NCBI RefSeq assembly: GCF_036885605.1
Contig: NZ_CP142523.1
Coordinates: 2,976,001 to 3,040,000 of the forward strand
DNA: 64,000 nucleotides
Reading direction: 5' to 3'
Source: Janthinobacterium sp. TB1-E2
GTDB lineage: Bacteria > Pseudomonadota > Gammaproteobacteria > Burkholderiales > Burkholderiaceae_D
Positions 8,481 to 16,942 of this stretch are shown here, in pieces. The notes beneath the pieces are model-generated. The model was given only the letters and a program-made list of their open reading frames with translations. It made no database searches and was not told the DNA's origin. Position numbers and translations under genes: made by a program. Positions within the stretch are counted from its first letter, which is position 1; each line of letters begins with the position of its first letter.

Positions 8481-9827
8481 TCAGGAAGTGATGGCGACAA
8501 GTTCAAGTTTCAGATCCCGCATGCCGGACGGAACGTAGATGGAAATCGACTGGGCCTGCAGCATGCGGTCGTACATCTGGCCCTTCGCCTCGATGGTGAA
8601 GTAATAGGTATCGGGCCGCACCGGCACGGCGGCCGGCACCTGCGGCGTGTGCTGCAGGCGCACGCCGGGCAGGGCCGACAGCACGAATTTTTCCACATCG
8701 TCGGGTGCGCCGATCTTGAAGCGCAGCGGCACCACGTCCACCAGTTCCACACCCGGCAAATCGGCCGAGACGCCCAGGTAAAACGCCGTCTTGTCGTCGA
8801 TCTTGCCCGAATCGAGCTTGCCGTGATGGTAAGACGGCTTGACCTCGGTCAATGCAATGGCGAAATATTTTGAAGAGATCACCGTATCGAGCAGTTCGCG
8901 GATGATCGCGTGCAGGCGCGCGAACGACGGCCCGGGATCGGCATGCTGATAGGCCGGCAGGTCGGCCAGCGCATGGGTTTTCGAGAACGTCATCAGCGCG
9001 CCGGCCAGCGCCAGCAGTGCTTCGTACAGGCGTTCCGGGTGCAGCGCCGGATGATGGAAATAATGACTGAGCGAGGCGAACGCCGAACTGGCCGTGTGCA
9101 GCAGCCAGAACGAGGACATGTCGCCGGAGCGAAATTCGATCACATTCTTGCTCGGTTCGCGGTGGTGGCCGTACAGGGCGTTGACCTTTGCCTGCAGCGC
9201 ATCGATCAGGCGGCGCAGTTGCAGGAACAGCAGCGGGGCGCTGCGGATCGACAGGCTAGGCGGTACGAACGACGGGTCCGGCTCGAAGCCGCCGGTCGAC
9301 AGGCGACGCAGGCGCAGCAATGGAAAATTCACATACGAATCGCGCGGTTCCGATTCGGCCACCAGGCGCAGCGATTTTTGCAGGTAGGCCAGTTCGGCCT
9401 GCGCCGCATGGGTGTACAGGTCGGGCGTTTCCAGGTTGGCCTGACCGTAGCGCGCCGCACCGTTGGGCTGGTCGGGCGCGGCAAAGTTGCCGCCGAAATG
9501 CTTGAAGGCGGGCAGGGCGGCATAGAACGTGACGGTTTGCTGCGATTGCAGCAGCTTGCTCAGGTCCAGGGCCTCGGGCAACTCGTCGGCGCCGGGAGCG
9601 TTGTAGATTTCGCCGTCCTGGAACACCAGCGACAGTTCCAGCAGCCGCAGCGTGTTATTGCTCAGCGCATCGCGGTCGATCTGCACGTGGTTGACACCCC
9701 AGGCGTAGGGATGCAGCGCCTTGATGCTTTCGTGCAGGCGATGTTCATGGTACTGGTCTTGCTGCTGGAAGTGCTGGGGGCGCAGAAACAGACCTTCACC
9801 CCATAACAATTTGCTTGTAATGCTCAT
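8481..9827 (-). CDS. tssK: TssK, T6SS baseplate subunit
   Basis: The 448-residue product begins MSITSKLLWGEGLFLRPQHF, the conserved start of TssK, which links the TssEFG wedges to the TssL/TssM membrane complex. The start at 9827 is preceded by an AAGGGCA ribosome site. An in-frame ATG at 9926 would add 33 residues without homology. tssK is the first gene of a minus-strand unit running into tssL and vgrG1, and is divergent from the TPR lipoprotein gene. Confidence 0.95.
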   Translation of the reverse strand: MSITSKLLWGEGLFLRPQHFQQQDQYHEHRLHESIKALHPYAWGVNHVQIDRDALSNNTLRLLELSLVFQDGEIYNAPGADELPEALDLSKLLQSQQTVTFYAALPAFKHFGGNFAAPDQPNGAARYGQANLETPDLYTHAAQAELAYLQKSLRLVAESEPRDSYVNFPLLRLRRLSTGGFEPDPSFVPPSLSIRSAPLLFLQLRRLIDALQAKVNALYGHHREPSKNVIEFRSGDMSSFWLLHTASSAFASLSHYFHHPALHPERLYEALLALAGALMTFSKTHALADLPAYQHADPGPSFARLHAIIRELLDTVISSKYFAIALTEVKPSYHHGKLDSGKIDDKTAFYLGVSADLPGVELVDVVPLRFKIGAPDDVEKFVLSALPGVRLQHTPQVPAAVPVRPDTYYFTIEAKGQMYDRMLQAQSISIYVPSGMRDLKLELVAITS

Positions 9828-10186
9828 CGATTGCCCTTTTTTCCGAAGAAGTAAAAGCGCGGAGAACGCTGCCGCTCCCGGGTTATTTTGAAGCGCGATC
9901 GGCGCGTTGCCGGAGCGTCCGATCATTCAATCTTTGCAATAGGAAATTATGTGCTTTTTTCGCAACTGCAACAACATTAACATTATCTTGAAGAAAGGTG
10001 CGTACGGTACGTTTCCCGCATGGTGCCTGCCTTTGCGGCCGGTTGAAATGTGAGTTTTCGCGTATTTTCTATTGAACGGAGTCAATATTAAATCCATGTT
10101 AGTCTCGGCAAAAATACGAATTTAGCAACTATAAATTGCAAGTTTTTTAATGACCGCGCCATCTTTTTTTTGAGGGAAATCAGACC
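9828..10186. promoter_or_regulatory. Divergent promoter region between the two T6SS units
   Basis: This AT-richer 359-bp gap separates divergent tssK and the TPR lipoprotein gene and must contain promoters for both. A palindrome CGTAC-G-GTACG lies at 10001-10011, a possible operator. TATAAA near 10129 is a candidate -10 for the plus-strand unit, but no convincing -35 was found. A tssJ gene, often present at this place in related loci, is not encoded here on either strand. Confidence 0.4.
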
Positions 10187-10768
10187 ATGTCTCGCCAATT
10201 CACATTGCATTTTTTTGCCGCTGTTGCCTGCGCATTGACGCTCAGCGCCTGCAGCACCGCACCTGCGGTCAAGACGGCGGCGCCGCCGCCCTCGCTCGAC
10301 GAACTGATGGCCAAGGCGACCCAGGCCGCCAGTTCGGGCAACAACGAAGCGGCCATGGGTTTGTGGAAACAAGCCGCCGTCGAATTTCCAGCCGATAAGC
10401 ATCCATGGGTTCGCATGGCGCAGACCCGCTATGAGGCGGGCCAGTACGGCGACGCCATCATCAATGCCCAGGAAGTGCTGGTGCGCGACCCGGCTGACAA
10501 GCTGGCCAACAGCGTCATTGCGATCAGCGGACTGCGCCTGTCGACGCGTGCATTGGCCGACTTGAGCCGCCAGAACAATCTGTCCGGCCCGTTGCGCACC
10601 GAATCGCAGGACCTGGCCAAGCTGTTGCGCGAAAGCCTGGGCGAAACCGTGCTGGTACCGGCCCCGGCCGCAGCGCAGGTACGCGACAAGCCGCCGGTGC
10701 GTTCGCAGCGCAAGGGACAGAGCAAGACTGCTGACAGCAGTGCCAATCCCTTCGATGGTTTGAAGTGA
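10187..10768 (+). CDS. TPR-containing lipoprotein of the T6SS locus (TagM-like)
   Basis: The 193-residue product has a lipoprotein signal ending LTLSAC, then a helical tetratricopeptide-like region (AMGLWKQAAVEFPADKHPW; RYEAGQYGDAIINAQEVLV) and a basic tail. It heads the tssB-tssH unit. Burkholderia T6SS loci have a TPR lipoprotein (TagM, from memory) at this place, so it is probably an envelope accessory factor. It is not a classical TssJ, which is a beta-sandwich lipoprotein. Whether it replaces TssJ is unknown. Confidence 0.75.
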   Translation: MSRQFTLHFFAAVACALTLSACSTAPAVKTAAPPPSLDELMAKATQAASSGNNEAAMGLWKQAAVEFPADKHPWVRMAQTRYEAGQYGDAIINAQEVLVRDPADKLANSVIAISGLRLSTRALADLSRQNNLSGPLRTESQDLAKLLRESLGETVLVPAPAAAQVRDKPPVRSQRKGQSKTADSSANPFDGLK

Positions 10769-10837
10769 AGCTGAAGCAGTAAGGCGATCTACCAGGGGCA
10801 TCGCGGATGCCGCCCATTACTCGTGAAGGGATGTGTC

Positions 10838-11347
10838 ATGTCAAAAAAAGAAAGTGTTCAAAAACGCCTGCAAAAGGTCCGGCCGCCACGCGTGCAGATG
10901 ACGTATGACGTGGAAATCGGCGATGCGATTGAAAACAAGGAGCTGCCCTTCGTGATGGGCGTCGTGGGCGACTTCGGCGGCAATTCCGAAGTCGAGCAAA
11001 AACGGCTGAAGGACCGCAAGTTCATCGGCATCGACCGCGACAATTTCGACGAAGTGCTCAAGGGTGTCGAGCCGCGCGCCGCGTTTGGCGTAGCCAACGA
11101 GCTCAGCGATGAGGGCGGCCAGCTGCGCGTCGACCTGCGCTTCAAGTCGCTCAACGACTTCCGTCCCGAGGCGGTGGTGGAGCAGGTGGCACCGTTGCGC
11201 CGCCTGCTCGAGGCGCGTACCAAGCTGGCCGACCTGCGCAACAAGCTGGCCGGCAACGACAAACTGGAAGATATCCTGAACGACGTGCTCAACAGCACGG
11301 AGAAGCTGGCCCAGCTGGAACAACAATCCACCGCCAAGAAAGACTGA
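10838..11347 (+). CDS. tssB: TssB, T6SS contractile sheath small subunit
   Basis: The 169-residue protein begins MSKKESVQKRLQKVRPPRVQ and contains ELPFVMGVVGDFGGN, the conserved TssB/VipA signature. TssB and TssC form the contractile sheath, which ClpV later recycles. The start at 10838 is placed by a GAAGGG site 7 nt upstream. An in-frame GTG at 10823 would lie over that site. tssC follows 4 bp later. Confidence 0.96.
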   Translation: MSKKESVQKRLQKVRPPRVQMTYDVEIGDAIENKELPFVMGVVGDFGGNSEVEQKRLKDRKFIGIDRDNFDEVLKGVEPRAAFGVANELSDEGGQLRVDLRFKSLNDFRPEAVVEQVAPLRRLLEARTKLADLRNKLAGNDKLEDILNDVLNSTEKLAQLEQQSTAKKD

Positions 11348-11351
11348 TCCC

Positions 11352-12836
11352 ATGTCCGCTCAACTGACCCCCGCGTCCGGCGCCGCCGCGACCACCGATA
11401 TCGGCTTGCTCGACCAGATCGTCGAACAAAGCAAGGTTGCCAAATCCAGCGTCGAGCATGCGCGCGCCAAGGACCTGATTTCAGAACTGGTCAGCCAGGT
11501 GATGGAGGGCACCGTGGTGGTGTCGAACAACCTGGCGGCCACCATCGATGCGCGCGTTGCCGAGCTGGACAGACTGATTTCACGCCAGCTCAGCGTCATC
11601 ATGCATGCGCCCGAATTCCAGAAGCTGGAAAGCAGCTGGACGGGCCTGCATCACCTGGTCGACAACACGCCCACCGGCACCAACCTGAAGATCAAGCTGC
11701 TCAACGCCACCAAGCGCGAGCTGGTGCGCGATTTCCAGAGCGCGCTGGAATTCGACCAGTCGACCATGTTCAAGAAAGTGTATGAGGAAGAGTTCGGCAC
11801 TTTCGGCGGCGCTCCGTTCGGCGCGCTGCTGGGCGACTTCGAGTTTACGCGCCAGCCCGAGGACATGTATTTCCTCGAACAGATGTCGCATGTGGCCGCT
11901 GCGGCCCACGCACCCTTCATTTCGGCCGCATCGCCCGAACTGTTCGGTCTTGAAAGCTATGCCGACCTCGGCAAACCACGCGACCTGGCCAAGGTGTTCG
12001 ACACGGTCGAATACGCGAAGTGGAAGTCGTTCCGCGAATCGGAAGATGCGCGCTACGTCGGCCTCACGCTGCCGCGCTACCTGGGGCGGCTGCCGTTCAA
12101 CCCGGCCGATGGCGCCACCGTCGACGGTTTCAATTTCGTCGAGGACGTCGATGGCACCAACCACCAGAAATACCTGTGGTGCAATGCCGCCTATGCCTTC
12201 GGCGCCAAGCTGACGGCGGCTTTCGACGACTACGGCTGGTGCGCGGCGATCCGCGGCGTGGAAGGCGGCGGCCTGGTCGAAGACTTGCCGACGCATACCT
12301 TCAAGACCGACGAAGGCGAAGTGGCGCTGAAATGCCCGACCGAGATCGCGATTACCGACCGGCGCGAAAAAGAGTTGAGCGACCTGGGTTTCATTTCGCT
12401 GGTGCATTGCAAAAACACCGATTACGCGGCGTTCTTCGGCGCCCAGTCGGCGCAGAAGGCCAAGAAATACAACACCGATTCCGCCAATGCGAATGCGGTG
12501 CTGTCGTCGCAGCTGCAATACATCTTTGCCGTCTCGCGCATCGCCCATTACATGAAGGCGATGATGCGCGACAAGATCGGCAGCTTTGCCGCCGCGTCCA
12601 ACGTCGAAGATTTCCTCAACCGCTGGCTGATGCAATACGTGCTGCTCGACGATAACGCCAGCCAGGAACAGAAGGCCCAGTTCCCGCTGCGCGAAGCGTC
12701 GGTGCAGGTGTCGGAAGTGCCGGGCCGTCCCGGCGTCTACCGCGCCATTTCCTTCCTGCGTCCCCATTTCCAGCTCGATGAGCTGTCCGTTTCACTCCGT
12801 TTGGTCGCGGAGCTGCCGCAATCGACCAAATCCTGA
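11352..12836 (+). CDS. tssC: TssC, T6SS contractile sheath large subunit
   Basis: The 494-residue product matches TssC/VipB: LSVIMHAPEFQKLESSWTGL near the N-terminus, GDFEFTRQPEDM in the middle, and a conserved C-terminal sheath domain (FNPADGATVDGFNFVEDVDG; RIAHYMKAMMRDKIGSF). Length and sequence look complete. It is adjacent to tssB with a 4-bp gap and is followed 29 bp later by hcp. Confidence 0.97.
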   Translation: MSAQLTPASGAAATTDIGLLDQIVEQSKVAKSSVEHARAKDLISELVSQVMEGTVVVSNNLAATIDARVAELDRLISRQLSVIMHAPEFQKLESSWTGLHHLVDNTPTGTNLKIKLLNATKRELVRDFQSALEFDQSTMFKKVYEEEFGTFGGAPFGALLGDFEFTRQPEDMYFLEQMSHVAAAAHAPFISAASPELFGLESYADLGKPRDLAKVFDTVEYAKWKSFRESEDARYVGLTLPRYLGRLPFNPADGATVDGFNFVEDVDGTNHQKYLWCNAAYAFGAKLTAAFDDYGWCAAIRGVEGGGLVEDLPTHTFKTDEGEVALKCPTEIAITDRREKELSDLGFISLVHCKNTDYAAFFGAQSAQKAKKYNTDSANANAVLSSQLQYIFAVSRIAHYMKAMMRDKIGSFAAASNVEDFLNRWLMQYVLLDDNASQEQKAQFPLREASVQVSEVPGRPGVYRAISFLRPHFQLDELSVSLRLVAELPQSTKS

Positions 12837-12865
12837 TTTTTTCATCAACAACCGAAAGGAATGAC

Positions 12866-13357
12866 ATGGCAATCGACGTTTACTTGCAAATTGATGGTAT
12901 CAAAGGCGAATCCACCGACACCTCCCATAAAGATTGGATCGAATGCAAGTCGGTCCAGTGGGAAGTGCTGCAGCCGAAGTCCGCCACCGCCTCGACCGGC
13001 GGCGGCCATACCGCCGAACGTACCGAGCACAAGGATATCGTGGTCGCCAAGCTGGCCGACCTCGCCACGCCTCTGCTGCTGCAAAATTGCTCATCCGGTA
13101 AAACGATCCCGAAAGCCAAGTTCGAATTCCTGCGTGCCGACGGCCAGGGCGAGCGCATCAAGTATTTCGAGATCGAGCTGGAAAACGTGCTGATCAGCAG
13201 CGTGGCGCCGTCCGTCGCCGCTGGCGACATCCTCGGCGAGAACGTGTCGATCAAGTATTCCAAGGTCAAGTGGAAATACACGCAGCAAAAAGTCGGTGGT
13301 GGCTCGGGCGGCAATACCTCTGGCGGTTGGGATCTGTCGGCCAACAAGACGATTTGA
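12866..13357 (+). CDS. hcp: Hcp, T6SS inner-tube protein
   Basis: The 163-residue protein begins MAIDVYLQIDGIKGESTD and contains the Hcp beta-barrel pattern (HKDIVVAKLADLATPLLLQN). Hexameric rings of Hcp stack into the expelled tube. The start at 12866 has a GAAAGGA ribosome site. An overlapping ATG at 12861 is out of frame. A strong hairpin follows, which would favour high relative expression of hcp over the downstream baseplate genes. Confidence 0.97.
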   Translation: MAIDVYLQIDGIKGESTDTSHKDWIECKSVQWEVLQPKSATASTGGGHTAERTEHKDIVVAKLADLATPLLLQNCSSGKTIPKAKFEFLRADGQGERIKYFEIELENVLISSVAPSVAAGDILGENVSIKYSKVKWKYTQQKVGGGSGGNTSGGWDLSANKTI

Positions 13358-13446
13358 TCGACAACGGCCCTTGCCGGATGACGCCGTTCCGGCTAGCCGC
13401 CGACGGTGACTCCGGCTTGTGCCCGCGTGACTGATGCTTCTGAATC

Positions 13447-13472
13447 AAAGGGCCGCCGCAGGCCGCCCTTTT
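13447..13472 (+). terminator. Attenuator-like hairpin after hcp
   Basis: AAAGGGC-C-GCC pairs with GGC-C-GCCCTTT around a GCA loop with one internal mismatch, followed by T residues. It lies between hcp and tssE and probably causes partial termination, so that the tube protein is made in excess of the baseplate proteins. Confidence 0.6.
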
Positions 13473-13503
13473 GTTCCTTCCCACCGCCAACGACAGGATA
13501 CCG

Positions 13504-13992
13504 ATGAAGGGTTTTACGCCGGGGTTGTTCGACCGCCTGATGGACACGCCCGTCCAGGGCGCTTCCAGTAGCACCGTCTCGCGCCTGTCGCTGGAGGATT
13601 TGAAAGATACCGTGGCACGCGACCTGGAGGCGCTGCTCAACACGCGCACCGTGATACCGGAAGCGCTGCTGAAAAAATTTCCCGAATGCGGCCGTTCGAT
13701 CGTCACCTACGGCCTCAATGATTTCGCAGGCCTGAGCTTGTCGAGTTCCGACGACCGCGCGTATATCTGCCAGTGCCTGGAAAAAGCCATCGCGCGCCAT
13801 GAACCGCGCCTGCGCAGCGTGCGCGCTTCGCTGGAAATCCAGGAAGGCTCGATCAACCGCCTCAATTTCGCCATTACCGCGCTACTGGTGGTGCACTCGG
13901 CCCAGGAACCTGTCAACTTCGACGCCATCCTGCAGCCGTCCAGCCTGCATTACACGATCAGCAAGGCGCGCCGTACGGCGCAAGGAGCCTGA
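13504..13992 (+). CDS. tssE: TssE, T6SS baseplate protein (gp25-like)
   Basis: The 162-residue product begins MKGFTPGLFDRLMD and contains a GPW/gp25 domain (CGRSIVTYGLNDFAGLSL and the C-terminal LNFAITALLVVHSAQEPVNF). TssE is the wedge subunit that nucleates the sheath. The start at 13504 follows GACAGGA. The upstream in-frame ATG at 13471 lies in the hairpin region and is less likely. tssF begins 2 bp after the stop. Confidence 0.95.
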   Translation: MKGFTPGLFDRLMDTPVQGASSSTVSRLSLEDLKDTVARDLEALLNTRTVIPEALLKKFPECGRSIVTYGLNDFAGLSLSSSDDRAYICQCLEKAIARHEPRLRSVRASLEIQEGSINRLNFAITALLVVHSAQEPVNFDAILQPSSLHYTISKARRTAQGA

Positions 13993-13994
13993 AC

Positions 13995-15839
13995 TTGGAA
14001 GAATTATTGCCGTACTACGAACGTGAACTGGGTTTCCTGCGCCGCTATTCGCGCGAGTTTTCCGAGCGCTACCCGAAGATCGCGGGACGGCTGCTGATCG
14101 GCGGCGAAGTCTGCGAAGACCCGCATATCGAGCGCATGATCCAGTCCTTCGCGCTGCTCAATTCGCGCATCTCGAAACGCCTCGATGACGACTACCCGGA
14201 ATTTACCGAGGCGCTGTTCGAGGTACTGTATCCGCATTACCTGCGGCCATTTCCTTCGTGCTCGATCGCGCGCCTCGACTACAGCGGCGCGGCGGCGCAG
14301 CTGACGGCCGCCACCGAGATCGCGCGCGGCACCGAGCTGGCGACACGCCCCGTCAAGGGCGTCGCATGCACCTTCCGCACCGCGTATCCGGTCACCGTGG
14401 CGCCGCTGGCGCTGACGCATGCGGCGTTTGCCGCCATCATCGACGCGCCCGAGCAGGTGCAACTGCCGCCAAACGCCACTTCCAGCGTCAGCATCGTCCT
14501 CGAAACGACCGCCGATCAGATCAGCCTGGCGCAACTGGGCGTCAAAAAGCTGCGCGTGTTCATCGACGGCGAGCCGTCGTTTTGCGCGGCGCTGCGCGAC
14601 GCGCTGTTCATGCGCACGGTCAAGGCCTATGTGGAAGCGGACGACGGCGGCCGCTGGAACGCGCTGGCGCAGCTTCCCGTCAGCACCGCCGGCTATGCCG
14701 AGGACGATGCGCTGATCCCGTTTTCGGCCCGTTCGCATCCGGCCTACCGGCTGCTGACCGAATATTTCTGCTTTCCCGAAAAATTCAATTTTTTCGACAT
14801 CGACCTGGCCGCGCTGTGCGCGCCGCTGCCGTCCGGCTGCCGGCGCATCACCTTGCACCTGGCCCTGGCCGGCCTGCGCACCGATTCGAATACGGCGCGC
14901 ATGCTGGGCACCATGACGACCAATAACCTGCTGCTGGGCTGCACGCCGGTGGTCAACCTGTTCCGCCAGCGCGGCGAGCCGATCCGGCTGACGCACACGG
15001 CCGCCAGCTATCCGGTGCTGGCCGATGCGCGCCGCGCCTATGCCTTCGAGGTGCAGGCCATCGAATCGGTCAAGCTGGTGCGCCAGACGCCGCAAGGGGA
15101 GTCGATCACCGAATTTCGCCCGTTCTATTCGCTGCGCCACGGCCAGATGCCGGCCAAGGACGGGCATTACTGGGTGATGCGGCGCGATGACACCGTCAGC
15201 GAAAAAAGCCCCGGCTACGAGACCGAGATTTCCATCGTCGACATCGATTTCGACCCGGCCTCGATCGAAACCGATACCCTGAGCCTCGAGTTGAGCTGCA
15301 CCAACCGCGACTTGCCGGCGCAACTCACCTATGGCCTGCGCGGCGGCGACCTGTTCCTGGAAGGCGGATCGAGCGTGCGCAGCATCCACTTCCTGCGCAA
15401 ACCGACCGAATCGCACCGCTTCGAGCGGGGCCGCGGCGCGCACTGGCGCCTGATCTCGCACCTGTCGCTGAACCATCTGTCGCTGTCGGGCAGCGGCCTG
15501 GAAGCGTTCCAGGAGATGCTGACCCTGTATGACTTGCCCCGCTCGGCGGCCTCGCAACGGCAGATCAGCGGCATTGCCGCGATCGACCACAAGGCGGCCA
15601 ACGCCTGGCTTCCCGGCAATCCCTTCGCCTGTCTGGTGCGCGGCCTGGAAGTGCGGCTGACGCTCGACGAGGAAGCTTTCGTGGGCAGCGGCATCCATGC
15701 GTTTGCACATATCGTCGAGTGTTTTCTCGGCCTGTACGTGCATGCCAACAGTTTCACGCAACTGGTGGTGCTGTCGAAAAAATCGGGAGAGGAGTTGTTG
15801 CGATGCAAACCACGCAGCGGCGATTTGAGCCTAGTGTAA
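13995..15839 (+). CDS. tssF: TssF, T6SS baseplate protein
   Basis: The 614-residue product starts EELLPYYERELGFLRRYSRE after the initiator, the typical TssF N-terminus, and keeps the family's length. The initiation codon is TTG at 13995, supported by AAGGAG seven nucleotides upstream. No ATG fits the conserved N-terminus. TssF pairs with TssG to form the wedge. The end overlaps the tssG start by 37 bp. Confidence 0.95.
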   Translation: MEELLPYYERELGFLRRYSREFSERYPKIAGRLLIGGEVCEDPHIERMIQSFALLNSRISKRLDDDYPEFTEALFEVLYPHYLRPFPSCSIARLDYSGAAAQLTAATEIARGTELATRPVKGVACTFRTAYPVTVAPLALTHAAFAAIIDAPEQVQLPPNATSSVSIVLETTADQISLAQLGVKKLRVFIDGEPSFCAALRDALFMRTVKAYVEADDGGRWNALAQLPVSTAGYAEDDALIPFSARSHPAYRLLTEYFCFPEKFNFFDIDLAALCAPLPSGCRRITLHLALAGLRTDSNTARMLGTMTTNNLLLGCTPVVNLFRQRGEPIRLTHTAASYPVLADARRAYAFEVQAIESVKLVRQTPQGESITEFRPFYSLRHGQMPAKDGHYWVMRRDDTVSEKSPGYETEISIVDIDFDPASIETDTLSLELSCTNRDLPAQLTYGLRGGDLFLEGGSSVRSIHFLRKPTESHRFERGRGAHWRLISHLSLNHLSLSGSGLEAFQEMLTLYDLPRSAASQRQISGIAAIDHKAANAWLPGNPFACLVRGLEVRLTLDEEAFVGSGIHAFAHIVECFLGLYVHANSFTQLVVLSKKSGEELLRCKPRSGDLSLV

Positions 15840-16897
15840 TCGAGCGCCTGTTCGCCGAGCCCTACCGCTTCCAGTACTTCCAGGCGGTGCGCATGCTCGA
15901 AATCTGGCTGGTTCGCAACGGCATGGCGCGCGAGGGCGCGGTGGCCAACTACCTGCGCTTTCAAAATTCGGTGTCGCTCAATTTCGCGCCCAGCCAGCTT
16001 GAAGCCGTGCAGGCCGAACCGCGCGAGCTGGGCGCCCTGGCGGCCGACATGCGCGCGCTGGGTGAGGCCGTGCGGGGCGGCGGACTGAAATACGTGCGCA
16101 TCACGCCGGCCTTCATGGGCTTTCTCGGCGTGGCCGGCGCGCTGCCCGCCCATTACACGGAACGCATCGCCGCGCACCAGCTGTATGAAAAGGACGAAGG
16201 ACCGCGTGCTTTTCTCGACACTTTTTCCAGCCGCGCGCTGGCGCTGTTCTACGAAGCGTGGCGCAAGTACCGCCTGGAACTCAAATACCAGCTCGATGGC
16301 AGGGACAAATTCCTGCCGCTGCTGCTGTCGCTGGCAGGCCTGGGCCATGCGTCGCTATGCCAGCGCCTGTACGACGATGGCGATGGCGTCCTCGACGAGT
16401 CGGTGGGATTTTTTGTCGCGGCCATGCGGCACCGGCCGCCATCGGCGGTGGCGATCGGCCAGGTATTGTCCGCGTATTTCGGCCAGAGCATCAAGGTGAC
16501 CCAGTTTGTCGGCTGCTGGTACGACGTGCCGCGCGACCAGCAAAGCAGCCTCGGTGGCATGAACGCGATGCTGGGTTCGACGGCGCTGGTCGGCGCGCGC
16601 GTCTGGCAGCGCGATTTGCGCATGCGCCTGGTGGTCGGGCCGCTGGCGCGCGCCCATTTTGACGCCTTTTTGCCGGGCGGGGCGGCCGCGCGCGCGCTGG
16701 AAAAAATGCTCACCATGTTTACCGGCCTGTGCCTCGAATACGAAGTGCAGCTGGTGCTGCGCGCCGAGGATGTGCATGGCGTCACCCTGGAGCAGCCGCG
16801 CAGCGGCGGGCGGCTGGGCTGGGACAGTTTCCTGATCACCGCCGGCGCCGCGCAGGACCGTGGCGACGTGCGCTACGAATTGCATACGCTGGCATGA
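15803..16897 (+). CDS. tssG: TssG, T6SS baseplate protein
   Basis: The 364-residue protein begins MQTTQRRFEPSVIERLFAEP and contains PYRFQYFQAVRMLE, conserved in TssG/VasB. The start at 15803 has GAGAGGAG upstream inside tssF. The longer frame from 15719 adds unrelated residues. TssG and TssF assemble with TssE and TssK under the VgrG spike. tssH follows after 45 bp. Confidence 0.95.
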   Translation: MQTTQRRFEPSVIERLFAEPYRFQYFQAVRMLEIWLVRNGMAREGAVANYLRFQNSVSLNFAPSQLEAVQAEPRELGALAADMRALGEAVRGGGLKYVRITPAFMGFLGVAGALPAHYTERIAAHQLYEKDEGPRAFLDTFSSRALALFYEAWRKYRLELKYQLDGRDKFLPLLLSLAGLGHASLCQRLYDDGDGVLDESVGFFVAAMRHRPPSAVAIGQVLSAYFGQSIKVTQFVGCWYDVPRDQQSSLGGMNAMLGSTALVGARVWQRDLRMRLVVGPLARAHFDAFLPGGAAARALEKMLTMFTGLCLEYEVQLVLRAEDVHGVTLEQPRSGGRLGWDSFLITAGAAQDRGDVRYELHTLA

Positions 16898-16942
16898 ACC
16901 ATCTTTCTTTTTTATCCGTTTCCACACAAGGACCTTTGCCCC

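Noticed and set aside
10018..10035. Possible sigma-54 site TGGTGC..TTTGC upstream of the TPR lipoprotein
   Set aside because: The spacing between GG and GC is 11 and not 10 bases, and the TTGC element is shifted. Not a convincing -24/-12 promoter.
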